The notes beneath the pieces are model-generated. The model was not told the origin of the DNA. It searched no databases and was given only the letters and a program-made list of their open reading frames with translations. A stretch of DNA of 64,000 bases from Peribacillus frigoritolerans (GTDB lineage: Bacteria; Bacillota; Bacilli; Bacillales; DSM-1321), in assembly GCF_040250305.1 (NCBI RefSeq), contig NZ_CP158190.1:5302001-5366000 (forward strand), given 5' to 3'. A program made the translations under genes and the position numbers. This document shows, in pieces, positions 41,587 through 52,200 of this stretch; position 1 is the first letter of the stretch; every line of letters begins with the position of its first letter.

Positions 41587-43212
41587 ATGGAGCGGGAGTT
41601 GTTGTTAGTTGGGGAGCGGCTGGCGGAATTTTTGGAGGCCGGGGATCCGGAAGATTCGGATGTGGTGAATCAAGGGCTCCAGTTATACCGTCAGGGGCTC
41701 ATTGATATTAAAGAAGAAGCGGCGGATACGATTGCGGCTGAGGTACAGGATGTGACACGCTTTAAGGCCAGGCTGAATCTGCTCTTCCCGCAGGATGGAA
41801 GCTGTACATGTGATTCAAGGTTCATTTGCCGGCATCAAATGGCCGTTTTCTTTTCTGCATATTCCGAACACGCTAGTGTTTCCGAATGGCTGAGCGATTG
41901 GAAAGCACCAAAAAACACCTCAACGGCCCAAGCACTGCAGCAAGTGAAACCGGCAAGTGAATTACTTAAACAGTCGGCAGGGAAATCCATCATCTTAGAT
42001 AAAAGCTATCCATCATGGAAGCAATTCGTGAATGTTGCATTTGCTGAACATGTCGAGCCTCATATAGGTGAGGCTACTTATATGATTGAAAATCATATAC
42101 AGACTTACTTTAAACGCCTTAGCTCAAAAGCTCCAATGGAAAGGGAATGGAAATTGCTTTATCATTTCGTTACCCAATTTTGCACGATGCAGCAGACACT
42201 GAGAATGATTCAGCTGCATAAAAGTGAGACGCAAACGATCCGGGTCTTTTATGCCCTTGCCGTCGACCTGGCAGAGGAGCTTCATGAAACGGTACAGCCG
42301 CTTAGCAGGCAAGCGAGGCCCTTTGCCTTTGATCCCTTCGTTTTCAGCATCAAGGAAGATGTAGCTAAACTGCTGGATGGAGGAGAAGGCCTGGAATACG
42401 AAAAGATCGACCTCTACCGGGAGATATGGAGCTACTTATTCTCCAACTCCTCATGGCGTAAAGAGGAACTGGAACGAATCAATAAAGAACTTCCCGAGAA
42501 GTATATGGGCACCACTGAGAGGACGTCCTATTCCCTCGCAGCGATTCACCTATCCCTTTTGGAGAACCATGATAAACAAGCGATTGGGCTTCTTCATGAA
42601 TTGAAGAAGGAAGCCTGTCCATACATTTTTTATTGGCTGAATCTCCTGGCTGAATCCGACAACCGGGCACGGGCTATCCCTTTCATTGAATTCATCAATA
42701 ATAATGTCCAGGAGTTCCTTGCCGGTTTATCCGATTATTATAAACGGGTGGATTTCGTCCGGACCTTTACGACTTTAATTAACAGTTGCTGTTATAAATT
42801 AAAACGGACCGATTTGCTTGAGAAATTTTACAGGGCCACCCTTCCGCACAGCTATTGGAACTATGCAAACTTCCTTTTTGAACAAGGACAATATAAAAAA
42901 TGGGTGGAGATGCATATTTACTCAGAAATCAGCATTGACTTAATCAGCAGTGAATCTATCAAAGAAGTGGTCTCAAAAGAACCGGAACTAATCCTGCCGC
43001 TATATTATCATGCGGTCCAGGAAAAAGTTTCTTTGAAAAATCGGCCTGCTTATAAGCAAGCTGTCCGATATTTGAAAAGGATGCGCACCATCTATAAAAA
43101 GAGCAAAAAGGAAGATGTATTCGAACGTTATATACTTTATGTAGCAGATTCGACTAAACGGCTTCGCGCTTTCCAAGAAGAACTAAAAAGGGGTAAGCTT
43201 ATCGATGTTTAA
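41587..43212 (+). CDS. ywqB: SWIM zinc-finger protein YwqB
   Basis: A 541-residue protein with a SWIM-type zinc finger near residues 68-95: CTCDSRFICRHQ gives the CxC...CxH pattern. The remainder is helical and resembles no enzyme I know. SWIM proteins paired with SNF2 helicases occur widely in Firmicutes and B. subtilis has the same ywqB-ywqA pair; a DNA-repair or chromosome role is inferred, not shown. ATG at 41587 follows AAGGAGGAGAG; the upstream in-frame start at 41530 has no SD. The end overlaps ywqA by eight bases. Confidence 0.9.
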   Translation: MERELLLVGERLAEFLEAGDPEDSDVVNQGLQLYRQGLIDIKEEAADTIAAEVQDVTRFKARLNLLFPQDGSCTCDSRFICRHQMAVFFSAYSEHASVSEWLSDWKAPKNTSTAQALQQVKPASELLKQSAGKSIILDKSYPSWKQFVNVAFAEHVEPHIGEATYMIENHIQTYFKRLSSKAPMEREWKLLYHFVTQFCTMQQTLRMIQLHKSETQTIRVFYALAVDLAEELHETVQPLSRQARPFAFDPFVFSIKEDVAKLLDGGEGLEYEKIDLYREIWSYLFSNSSWRKEELERINKELPEKYMGTTERTSYSLAAIHLSLLENHDKQAIGLLHELKKEACPYIFYWLNLLAESDNRARAIPFIEFINNNVQEFLAGLSDYYKRVDFVRTFTTLINSCCYKLKRTDLLEKFYRATLPHSYWNYANFLFEQGQYKKWVEMHIYSEISIDLISSESIKEVVSKEPELILPLYYHAVQEKVSLKNRPAYKQAVRYLKRMRTIYKKSKKEDVFERYILYVADSTKRLRAFQEELKRGKLIDV

Positions 43213-46177
43213 TCCAGGGAAATTAAAAATCAAAATAGCGGCTCTCGAAAATGGAACTTACGCCCTTGGTGTCGTCAATGAAGAGAATACCTTCCTCACC
43301 ACGAATTATATACGCAGGCTGTTATTCAACTGGGATGACGCAAGCTTTTATGGCACTAAAATGACTACTGATATAGTGGATGGAAATCAAGTATTCATAC
43401 TTGACGCTTGGGGACTTCTCAATTTTTTTGCGAGGGAAAGCTTCAACTCCTTCATAGAATGGGAATGGTCCGAGATATCCTCCCTTTGCCTGTCCGCAGC
43501 TCCCGTTCTTCATGAATCCATTGAAGCTGGAATCCCCGTACCGGATTTCACCAATCTTCAATTGGACTCCATCGGCTGGAAGCTGCCGGAAGAAGTGGAA
43601 GAGGAATTCGTCCCTTCCTTTTGGGAAGAAGAAATATCTTTGGATCTTCCTTCACCTGAACTGGAAACCAACCGTACTTTTATTGAAAAGTGGTATAACG
43701 GTGCCGCTAATATGTATTTAAAAAACTATTCACCCATGCAGCATAAATGGAGTGAAGCCGTAGGGGCATTAAAGGATACACGACTTTCTCCCGAAGAATT
43801 GCAGGCCTTTTTTGACAAAGACAGCTGGCAGGAATGGCTCGGTACCCTGCCCGATCCCAAACCATTCACTATAGGTCTCCGTTTAACTGAACCTCCTGAT
43901 GGCAACGGGCCTTGGATACTCGATGTTACCCTTCGTTCCAAAAGGGATGAGAATATCATTGAAACATATACAGGAAAAAAACTTCCGCGCGGCTGGAATA
44001 AGTATGCAAGTGATGTGGTGCGTGCTACGAAACGCTGGCAACTCGTCGTGCCATGGCTTGGGGAGAATGGCCGTCTGAAAAGGGAGATTTCAGAAACGGA
44101 TGCATGGGAGTTCTTGACCGATGCAAGCGAAAAGCTCCTTTTTCTTGGCGTCGAAATTCTCCTTCCATCGTGGTGGCTTGCCTTGAAGGAGTCCTCATTG
44201 AAGGTCAAGGCGAAAGTGAAGAGCCAATCGAACCGCGGCCCTTCTTATGTCGGGTTAAAAGCTTTAATGGACTTTGATTGGCGGTTCTCATTAAATGGCA
44301 AGGAGCTCACTGAGGCGGAGTTCGAGGAGCTCGTCAATGAAAAAAGGCGGCTTGTCTTCATCCGCGGCCAATGGGTCAAGCTTGACCCTGCTTTCATTAA
44401 GCAAATTCAAGAGCTGATGGAAACAGCCAATGAAAAAGGCATCCAACTGACTGACTTGCTGCAGCAGGAACTGTTGAATGGCGTAAATGAAGATGGCGAT
44501 GGCGATTCTGAAAACGACGAAATGCTCCGGATTCAATTTGAATTGAACCAGGAGCTCCGTAAAATGGTGGGAAGGCTCCGGGAAACCAAAAACATATCCA
44601 TCCTGCCCGTCCCTAATGCACTTCAAGGTGATTTACGCCCCTATCAAAAACTGGGCATGAGCTGGCTCCTTTTTTTAAGGGAGCATGGTTTTGGTGCATG
44701 TCTAGCCGACGATATGGGACTTGGAAAAACCGTCCAGATGATTGCCTACCTACTTCATGTTAAAGGCAAAGAAAGGGCCGGTAAAGAGCTGCACACTGCG
44801 CCCAGGGATGAACAAAAGAGTGAACCGATCATCGTCGAAGAGGATATCAGCGCGGAGAGCAGTGATGAGGGTGAGGTCATTACCACTGCCCCCGAATCCG
44901 TCTCTGTACAATCGGCGCTCATCGTCTGCCCGACATCGGTACTTGGCAACTGGCAAAAAGAATTGGAAAAATTCGCTCCATCACTTAAAGTTCACCTACA
45001 CTACGGATCGAATCGTGCTAAAGGTGAGGCATTTACTAAACTGGCAGCCGACCATGATATTGTCTTAACATCATATGGACTGACCCACCAAGATGTGGCT
45101 GAACTGACCTCCATACATTGGAGCAGTGTTATCCTTGATGAAGCACAAAATATCAAGAATGCCCAAACGAAGCAATCCAAAGCGGTCCGCAAGCTAAATG
45201 GCAGACATCATATCGCCCTATCGGGTACGCCGATGGAAAACCGTTTAAGTGAGCTATGGGCGATTTTCGACTTCATCAACAAAGGTTATCTCGGAACGCT
45301 AGGTCAGTTTCAGGAAAAATATGTGGCAACCATCGAGCGTGATGATCAGAAGGATAAAATCAAGGAATTGCAGCGTTTGATACAGCCATTTTTGCTTCGC
45401 CGTACAAAGCGTGATAAAGAAGTCGCTCTTAATCTTCCGGATAAGCAAGAACAAAAGGAATTCGTACCGCTTACCACCGAGCAAGCATCGTTGTATGAGC
45501 AACTAATTAAAGATACATTCACTGATATCGAACAACTGTCTGCCTTTGAAAGAAAAGGCATCATCCTCCAGATGCTGAATAAGCTAAAGCAGCTTTGCAA
45601 TCATCCAGCTCTTTACTTGAAAGAAATGGAAAAGGAAAACATCATGAAGGCACCTAACCGATCTGGCAAACTCGAGAAGCTGACCGAGCTTATCGATGCT
45701 GTTCGCGAACAGGATGAAAGCTGTCTCATTTTCACACAATATATCGGGATGGGCAATATGATTAAAGAATTGCTGGAAAAACGATATGGCTTTGAAGTGC
45801 CATTCCTGAACGGGAGTGCGAACAAGAAGCAGCGTGATGAAATGATCACCCGATTCCAAGATGGGGATTTCCCTATTTTCATACTCTCGTTGAAAGCAGG
45901 CGGCACTGGACTTAATCTTACTGAAGCAAACCACGTGATTCACTATGACCGCTGGTGGAACCCAGCTGTTGAAAATCAAGCAACCGACCGTGCTTACCGA
46001 ATTGGGCAACAGCGTTTCGTTCACGTTCATAAGCTAATCTGCACAGGGACCCTGGAAGAAAAAATCGACCAGATGCTTGATAAAAAGCAAGCCCTGAACG
46101 ACGAGATCATCAGCAGTGACAACTGGATCACCGAACTTTCCACAGAGGAAATCAAGGACCTGGTTGCTCTTCAATAA
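43205..46177 (+). CDS. ywqA: SNF2/RapA-type DNA helicase-like ATPase YwqA
   Basis: A 990-residue SF2 ATPase that likely moves on double-stranded DNA. The N-terminal 460 residues include the SNF2_assoc (DUF3670) domain. The ATPase core has Q-motif GDLRPYQKLGMSWL, Walker A DDMGLGKTVQ (about 500-510), DEAQ box VILDEAQNIKN, SGTPMENRLSELWAI, HCDR-like IHYDRWWNPAVENQATDRAYRIGQQR (motifs V-VI). Between motifs I and Ia is an extra acidic stretch of some 50 residues (DEQKSEPIIVEEDISAESSDE...), not usual in the family. Its ATG overlaps the ywqB stop, so the two are coupled. Confidence 0.94.
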   Translation: MFNPGKLKIKIAALENGTYALGVVNEENTFLTTNYIRRLLFNWDDASFYGTKMTTDIVDGNQVFILDAWGLLNFFARESFNSFIEWEWSEISSLCLSAAPVLHESIEAGIPVPDFTNLQLDSIGWKLPEEVEEEFVPSFWEEEISLDLPSPELETNRTFIEKWYNGAANMYLKNYSPMQHKWSEAVGALKDTRLSPEELQAFFDKDSWQEWLGTLPDPKPFTIGLRLTEPPDGNGPWILDVTLRSKRDENIIETYTGKKLPRGWNKYASDVVRATKRWQLVVPWLGENGRLKREISETDAWEFLTDASEKLLFLGVEILLPSWWLALKESSLKVKAKVKSQSNRGPSYVGLKALMDFDWRFSLNGKELTEAEFEELVNEKRRLVFIRGQWVKLDPAFIKQIQELMETANEKGIQLTDLLQQELLNGVNEDGDGDSENDEMLRIQFELNQELRKMVGRLRETKNISILPVPNALQGDLRPYQKLGMSWLLFLREHGFGACLADDMGLGKTVQMIAYLLHVKGKERAGKELHTAPRDEQKSEPIIVEEDISAESSDEGEVITTAPESVSVQSALIVCPTSVLGNWQKELEKFAPSLKVHLHYGSNRAKGEAFTKLAADHDIVLTSYGLTHQDVAELTSIHWSSVILDEAQNIKNAQTKQSKAVRKLNGRHHIALSGTPMENRLSELWAIFDFINKGYLGTLGQFQEKYVATIERDDQKDKIKELQRLIQPFLLRRTKRDKEVALNLPDKQEQKEFVPLTTEQASLYEQLIKDTFTDIEQLSAFERKGIILQMLNKLKQLCNHPALYLKEMEKENIMKAPNRSGKLEKLTELIDAVREQDESCLIFTQYIGMGNMIKELLEKRYGFEVPFLNGSANKKQRDEMITRFQDGDFPIFILSLKAGGTGLNLTEANHVIHYDRWWNPAVENQATDRAYRIGQQRFVHVHKLICTGTLEEKIDQMLDKKQALNDEIISSDNWITELSTEEIKDLVALQ

Positions 46178-46208
46178 CCTGATTTCACGTTATGATGATG
46201 ATTGAAGG

Positions 46209-46256
46209 CAAAAAAAAGGGAGAATGCATATATGATATGCATTCCCCTTTTTTTAT
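46209..46256 (+). terminator. Terminator of ywqB-ywqA
   Basis: AAAAAAAGGG-a-GAATGCATA pairs with TATGCATTC-c-CCTTTTTTT across a five-base loop, about 30 bp past the ywqA stop and facing the convergent LysE gene. Confidence 0.9.
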
Positions 46257-46310
46257 ACATAAGCGTCCAGTTATACATGGCATCGTTTGGTTCGAAAACG
46301 TTTATCTTAT

Positions 46311-46919
46311 TCAATAAAGCGACTTCACCATATAGAGAGCTGTGATCCAAATGATGATTGCCGAAATTTTATTTAATATTCCAAGGAATTTACCAGATGT
46401 ATCAACCTTTTTCAGCAAACGTCCCGCAAGACATAATCCATGGAACCAGCACCATGACACAAAGATGCACGTTGCGGTGAAAATCATTTTATCTTTTCCT
46501 GAATAAACAAGTGAGCTCGAACCGATTACACCTATCGTATCCAAAATTGCGTGCGGATTCAGTAATGATACGGATAGAGCAAATACAATTTGTTTTTTGG
46601 TCGACATCTGCATGGATTGGGCACCTGACTGTGAGTTCGATTTGGCAAACCAAATCTGAAAACCCATATACAATAAAAAAATAACTCCGATTATGATTAA
46701 TGTAAGGCGCAACCAATCATATTGCATGACAACCAACGAAACACCTAAAATAGCTAACAAAATGAGCAGTGTATCACAAATTGCAGCTGTTACCGTTGCT
46801 GGCAATGCTTTTTTTATTGTAGGTTGGATTGCTCCTTGATTAAAAATGAATACATTTTGCACGCCCAACGGAAGTATCAGCCCTAATGCCAATAAAAATC
46901 CATGAAAAAATGGCCCCAT
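46311..46919 (-). CDS. LysE/ArgO family amino-acid exporter
   Basis: A 202-residue inner-membrane protein with six predicted helices. The N-terminal GLILPLGVQNVFIFNQGA is the LysE/ArgO signature, and SVSLLNPHAILDTIGVIG the second conserved segment. It probably exports a basic or other amino acid; substrate unknown. ATG at 46919 follows AAGGGAGGGGG by seven bases; the upstream in-frame start at 47000 would cross the palindrome. It is divergent from a MocR-type regulator, so the pair is likely a sensor-exporter unit. Confidence 0.92.
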   Translation of the reverse strand: MGPFFHGFLLALGLILPLGVQNVFIFNQGAIQPTIKKALPATVTAAICDTLLILLAILGVSLVVMQYDWLRLTLIIIGVIFLLYMGFQIWFAKSNSQSGAQSMQMSTKKQIVFALSVSLLNPHAILDTIGVIGSSSLVYSGKDKMIFTATCIFVSWCWFHGLCLAGRLLKKVDTSGKFLGILNKISAIIIWITALYMVKSLY

Positions 46920-46978
46920 ACGAATACCCCCTCCCTTCAAATTCAGTATAATGAAAAAAACAAAGAAATTGACCATCC

Positions 46979-47006
46979 AATTGGTTGGTTTACAAACCAA
47001 CCAATT
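46979..47006. promoter_or_regulatory. Perfect palindromic operator between LysE exporter and MocR regulator
   Basis: AATTGGTTGGTTT (46979-46991), AC, AAACCAACCAATT (46994-47006): 13-bp perfect arms centred 60 bp from the exporter start and 50 from the regulator start. A further CCATCCAATTGG half-repeat lies at 46973. GntR-type HTHs bind such sites; this is the natural MocR operator. Confidence 0.75.
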
Positions 47007-47043
47007 TATAATGAATATAGAACATGAAAGGAGTGGTTTTCGT

Positions 47044-48489
47044 ATGTTTATCGAATGGAGACCAAACCGGACTTCCGACCAATCACTTCACCTGCAAATA
47101 GTAGATTGGATCAAACAGCAAATTACACGAGGGGAATGGCCAGTTAGCACCAAGCTTCCATCACAACGCTCATTGGCCGACTCATTTGGCGTAAACCGAA
47201 GTACCATCATCACAGCCATAGATGAGTTGATTGCAGACGGATTATTGGAAACTAAGGTTGGGTCCGGCACATTCGTTTCCAATAATACATGGAATGTGCT
47301 CGTCTCCGGCAAACAGCCCGACTGGAAAAACTATGTCCGGAATGGCCTTCATGAACCTAATTTAAAAACGATTCAGGACATTAATCAGTATGAAACGGAC
47401 ACTGCCATCATCAGATTAGGCACAGGCGAACTATCTCCAGCTCTATTGCCTGCAAAACAAATCGAAAAGACATTGCGATCCACTTCTTTTGATGCCCACT
47501 CATTAGGCTATTCCGAACCCAAGGGTGATAAGAGACTTCGTCAATGTATAAGTGCATATTTAGAAACAAAAGGGATCAACGCGAGTCCCAGCTCCCTCAT
47601 GGTCGTTTCTGGCGGGCTTCAGGCACTCCAGTTGATATCAGTTGGTTTACTTCAAAAGGGATCGATGATTTTACATGAATCCCCTTCCTACTTAAATTCC
47701 GTTCACCCTTTTCAATCTGCGGGCATGCACTTATTAGGTTTATCAAGACAAGGCCGGGAAAGTATCCCGACACAAATAAAGCACATTAACGGAAGGAAGA
47801 AAGCGTCACTGTTTTATACTGTTCCAACGTTTAACAATCCAACGAATACTACATGGTCAAAAGAAGAAAGACTTAACCTCCTATCACTATGCAAAAAGGA
47901 ACAGATCCCGATTATTGAAGATGACGTATATAGTGATTTGTGGTTTGATAATGAACCACCGCCTCCATTAAAATCCCTTGATGCAGATGGCCTTGTATTG
48001 CATATTGGCAGCATGTCCAAAACATTAAGCCCAGGATTGCGTATCGGATGGATTGCTGGCCCAATAACTGTGATTGAACGTTTAGCGGACATTAAAATGC
48101 AAATGGATTACGGTTCAAGTGCACTTTCCCAACACCTTGTGGCAGAATGGTTAGCAAATGGGCAATATTCAAAGCATTTAGAGTGGCTAAGGCATGAGTT
48201 GATAGGACGCAGAGATTTTACATTAACTCTGCTCAATCAATATTTTAAGGGACTGGCTGAATGGCAAATACCTCAAGGCGGATTTTATATATGGTTAAAA
48301 TTATGTAAACCCATCGTGAATCCAAACCTTTTCAGGCAAGCGATAAAGGAGAACATACTTCTTAATCCGGGATACATATACGAACCAAATAACCATACAC
48401 ATATACGGCTTTCATATTCATACGCCTCGGAGGAACAATTAGCTTATGGCATCCAAACCCTTTCAAAGATCATTCGGCGGTTGGTTTGA
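47044..48489 (+). CDS. MocR family regulator (GntR HTH plus aminotransferase-like domain)
   Basis: A 481-residue PLP-dependent regulator. Residues about 15-80 are a GntR winged helix (LPSQRSLADSFGVNRSTIITAIDELIADGLLETKVGSGTFV). Residues about 110-480 are a class I aminotransferase fold with SLGYSEPKGDKRLRQ, YTVPTFNNPTN, EDDVYSDLWF, and SMSKTLSPGLRIGWIAG, whose Lys should bind PLP. Members often control amino-acid transport or vitamin B6 genes in response to PLP or amino acids; the divergent LysE exporter is the likely target. ATG at 47044 follows AAAGGAGTGG. Confidence 0.92.
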   Translation: MFIEWRPNRTSDQSLHLQIVDWIKQQITRGEWPVSTKLPSQRSLADSFGVNRSTIITAIDELIADGLLETKVGSGTFVSNNTWNVLVSGKQPDWKNYVRNGLHEPNLKTIQDINQYETDTAIIRLGTGELSPALLPAKQIEKTLRSTSFDAHSLGYSEPKGDKRLRQCISAYLETKGINASPSSLMVVSGGLQALQLISVGLLQKGSMILHESPSYLNSVHPFQSAGMHLLGLSRQGRESIPTQIKHINGRKKASLFYTVPTFNNPTNTTWSKEERLNLLSLCKKEQIPIIEDDVYSDLWFDNEPPPPLKSLDADGLVLHIGSMSKTLSPGLRIGWIAGPITVIERLADIKMQMDYGSSALSQHLVAEWLANGQYSKHLEWLRHELIGRRDFTLTLLNQYFKGLAEWQIPQGGFYIWLKLCKPIVNPNLFRQAIKENILLNPGYIYEPNNHTHIRLSYSYASEEQLAYGIQTLSKIIRRLV

Positions 48490-48516
48490 CATCTTGAAGG
48501 ATTGGAGACGCATTAA

Positions 48517-48541
48517 TGGAGCTGCCGTGGCAGCTCCATCC
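48517..48541 (+). terminator. Hairpin after the MocR gene
   Basis: TGGAGCTGCC (48517-48526) / GGCAGCTCCA (48529-48538), perfect 10-bp stem with a two-base loop; the T tail is weak. Confidence 0.65.
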
Positions 48542-48622
48542 TTATTGAGTAGAGTAAGTTTTCGTATGAATTATTCGGAAATCTCATGCCTTACAACGTC
48601 CTGCCTAAAAATGTAAGGGATT

Positions 48623-49039
48623 TCATGGCGTAGCGGCTTTCATTTTTACGTTCCGCTCTTTTTGCTGGATGATGAAAAAAGAATGGTGATAGCCATGATT
48701 GATCATGATATGATCGAGGATTGCAGTGAGCGCCTCACCCTTATTCGGCTGATATGACTCTGAACTTTCCTCAATGATGATTTTTTCTTGGTGGGGGTCA
48801 TAATTAATAGATGTTTTAGCACCTTCTTCAAAAAAAGAAAGGGTTACCTCCTGACATAGAGGAAAATCCTGATAAGGTGAATCTGAGCGGGGATCCTTTT
48901 CAAAGGGAGAATGGACGTGCTGAAGTGCATCAAAGAAACTCGGTTTTGTAAGATATGACCTGTCGCTTCCTCTCCTTTCGAATTTCACTGTAATTGCAAT
49001 ACTAGTTACTTTATTGCTAGATTTCTTCTTATAATTCAT
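48623..49039 (-). CDS. Hypothetical protein (138 aa)
   Basis: A soluble 138-residue protein without signal peptide or membrane helix. It begins with Lys/Ser-rich residues and has beta-type segments (TSIAITVKF, EVTLSFFEEGAK) and a NHGYHHSFFIIQQ histidine-rich tail. I do not recognise it. AGGAGGG lies five bases before ATG, so it should be translated. It lies alone between MocR and the subtilase gene. Confidence 0.6.
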   Translation of the reverse strand: MNYKKKSSNKVTSIAITVKFERRGSDRSYLTKPSFFDALQHVHSPFEKDPRSDSPYQDFPLCQEVTLSFFEEGAKTSINYDPHQEKIIIEESSESYQPNKGEALTAILDHIMINHGYHHSFFIIQQKERNVKMKAATP

Positions 49040-49212
49040 AGATACCCTCCTTTCAATAGGAACTTTATACCTAATTCTTTTATCCTATTCGATATACCTG
49101 CCGGATAATGAAAAAACTTCCTCACTAATAGATTTCCATATTAGCACGGTGAAAACGAAGCAAACTACTCCATAATCATCACGGGAATTCATACTTCAAA
49201 TCCATAATCCGG

Positions 49213-49242
49213 AAAAAACAGCCCTCTTGGATAAGAGGGCTG
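49213..49242 (-). terminator. Terminator of the subtilase gene
   Basis: CAGCCCTCTT (49219-49228) / AAGAGGGCTG (49233-49242) with a four-base loop and six T on the minus strand, just beyond the stop codon. Confidence 0.92.
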
Positions 49243-49249
49243 CCTTTCG

Positions 49250-52200
49250 TTATTTTTTTGCTTTATTGATGTTAAAGGATTTCTTCGATTCATTTCCTGC
49301 AAGATCGGTCACCTTAAACTCAATCTTATTGTTGCCTGTTTTAAGCGGCAGCTCCAAATCCTCTATCTTTTTCTTATAGGCACGCATTTTGTATGGTTCC
49401 TTGAATTCATGATAGAATACTTCGCTTCCGTTCAGGTAAAGGCGGATTTCATCGAAATTATCTTCCACCGTCACGTCCACTTTTGGATTTTTGCCTTTGA
49501 CTCCCACAGTTTTCGGTACACCTTTCACTTTTAAACCTGGCTTTGTTGCATCGACCATAATCGTCCGTTTAAAGGAAACCGTGTTATCCCATTTATCTGT
49601 TGCTTTAACCGTGAAGCTTTGAACACCCTCTTCAAAATTCTTTTCATATGAGAATTCATATTTGTTATTCGCCTTGTTATACGTTGCAGGTACCGTTTTA
49701 TTGTCGATTTTAAATTCCTTTATTTCCGACGCTTCTTCAATTTCTCCTGTTATTTTGATTTTATTTTTATTGTTCACACTCAAGGCTTCAGGACTCTTGA
49801 TCTTTACAGCTGGTGCATGATTATCGATTGGAGCTGAATCACTGGCTAATTCAGTTTCCGCCGTTTTTTCATTACCTGCATAGTCAATTGCCACAACCTG
49901 AACCTTTTCCCCTTTTACATCAGGTAAAGTGAATTGTTTCGCATTCGCCGGGAGCGGCTCTTCCATGATGGATGCTCCATCGACTTGTACATCATAATAA
50001 GCAAGCCCTGAACCATTCAAATTATCCTTACCTTGGATGGTTAATACATTGCCTTTTTTCGAAATTTTGACGGTCGGCTTTACCGTATCGATTTTGATTG
50101 GCATTTTAACCGTCTGCCATTTTGCACCCTCGTAATCTATCATCGCTTTGATTTCAAAATAATAGACCCCATCCTTAGCAAGTGCATTATTGATTTTACC
50201 GTCCCATTTACGGGCTGGATCCAGCGTGTACGCGGTTCCTAGTCCGCCATCATAATAGTCCTTACGTACATTATTCTCTGTGCGAAGTTTCCGGACTGAT
50301 TTGTTTTCACCATTCAATATATTGTATTCTACCTTTTTCGCATTCCTTAAGAATGATAGGACAGGCACGAAGTCATCCTGTGCACCATCACCATTTGGGG
50401 AAATCGCGATATTTTTGCCATTGAATGTTTTCCCCGCAGGGTCATAGCCAAGATAAGTGAAATCTTCACCTGCTGTCGATACTCCACCTGCCATGCCATA
50501 GAAAGACTCTTTATCATATTTAGTGCCATCCAGGATCGGGGCTTTGTCCCACTCCCCTTTAAATCCTACATACGGTACATTCAGTTCCGGATTCGTATCG
50601 GCTGGATCCTTCAATGAAATGAACCCTTCAACGAAATATCCGTTTGGAAAGACCTCGTCAATGTCTACAAGAGTCTGAAGGTCATCACCGAGTACCTTTG
50701 CATCGGATATGTCGACTTTCACTTCGAATGTAACCGATTTTTTTGCAGGAACGGTAATCTTATTTGTGCTTTTATTATTGATTTTAATCGAAGCGTTCTT
50801 AATTTCCTGTGCTTCCAGCTCGTTAGCGGTATAACCGAGTTGTCCCTGGATTGCATAGTCTGTTTGGATATTTCCTTTTACATCATACTTGACCGCTTTG
50901 TTGCTGAAGTTTTCTACCTTTAAAGTAAAGGCGAACTTATTGCCGATCTCCTTCATTGCAACCTTCGCTTCTTTCGTGAATGACTCTGTCACGACAGCAG
51001 GTGTGGACAATGCGGATTGCAGCTGCATGACCCCGGCTCCCTGCCTGCGAGGCGAGTAAGGGTTTTCCCAGTCAAGGGCTTTATTGACGACACCTTGATC
51101 CGCTAATGGTTTTGATGTATTCATCATCAGTTTCTTCGCTAAATTTGCCCGGGCAGATCCGTTTAATTTAAATTCTTTATCCACTCTTTCAAGAACCAGT
51201 GCCGAGCCGCCGGAAACATGTGGTGCCGCCATCGAAGTACCGCTCATCATTCCATATTCATCGTTGTTCAGCGTCGAATAAATTTGGCCTCCCGGAGCAG
51301 TGATTTCCGGTTTGAAATCCAGGTTTGGTGCGACTCCCCATGAACTGAATGAGCTCATTTTCCCTGCTTCTGGATTTACAGCTTTTGTTTTATCACCATT
51401 AAAGGTAATCTTCACCTTTTCGCCATCCGTTAAGGCCGCTTTCAGCTTTGCACCATCCGATTTCAACATGAACAGCTGGGGAATGGTGATGCTTGGATCT
51501 GTGGCCATGGAAATATATCCGTCAGCATTATTGTAAATAATGACTCCTGTCGCTCCTGCTGCCTGGGCATTTTGCGCCTTTTCTATAAAAGAAAGCGTGC
51601 CGCGCTCGATGAGGGCGAACTTGCCTTTAACATCCACTTTGGAAAGCTCCTCTGGCGTCCCAAGACCTGCAGCCACCAAGTCATGTGTTTTTTCCTTTAA
51701 AGCATTGGGATGTACACTTGAAGCCGACATGAACGGAGCTTTTCCTGCTTGTCCGCTTATATCATAAGTTGCTGCATCCAAATCCATATAGTTATTCTCT
51801 ACCGATGCCACTTGTACAGAATCGTATGCAAGTCCAGGTGAGCCTGAAACGCCAATATCCGGGTTAGCGGCTGATGGGTTGGCAAATCCATTTCCAAAGT
51901 GTGCCGAGTTTCCTGCTGAAATCGACATGAGGATACCATTATCAACAGCCCTGGATACCGCCTGCTGCTCCGGATCTTCTGCAGATACAAAACCTGCAGT
52001 GGACCCAAGGCTCATATTCAACACATCCGCCCCAAGGATGATGGCATCGTCAATCGCCTTGATATATATATCGCCCCATGTTGTCTGCATGTCGGGATCA
52101 TTCCCGAAGACCTTTAAAGCTAGCAGCTGGGCTTCAGGAGCAACCCCTTTAATGCCGCCATTCTCTTCATCTCCATTGGCACCGGCCGTACCCGCTACAT

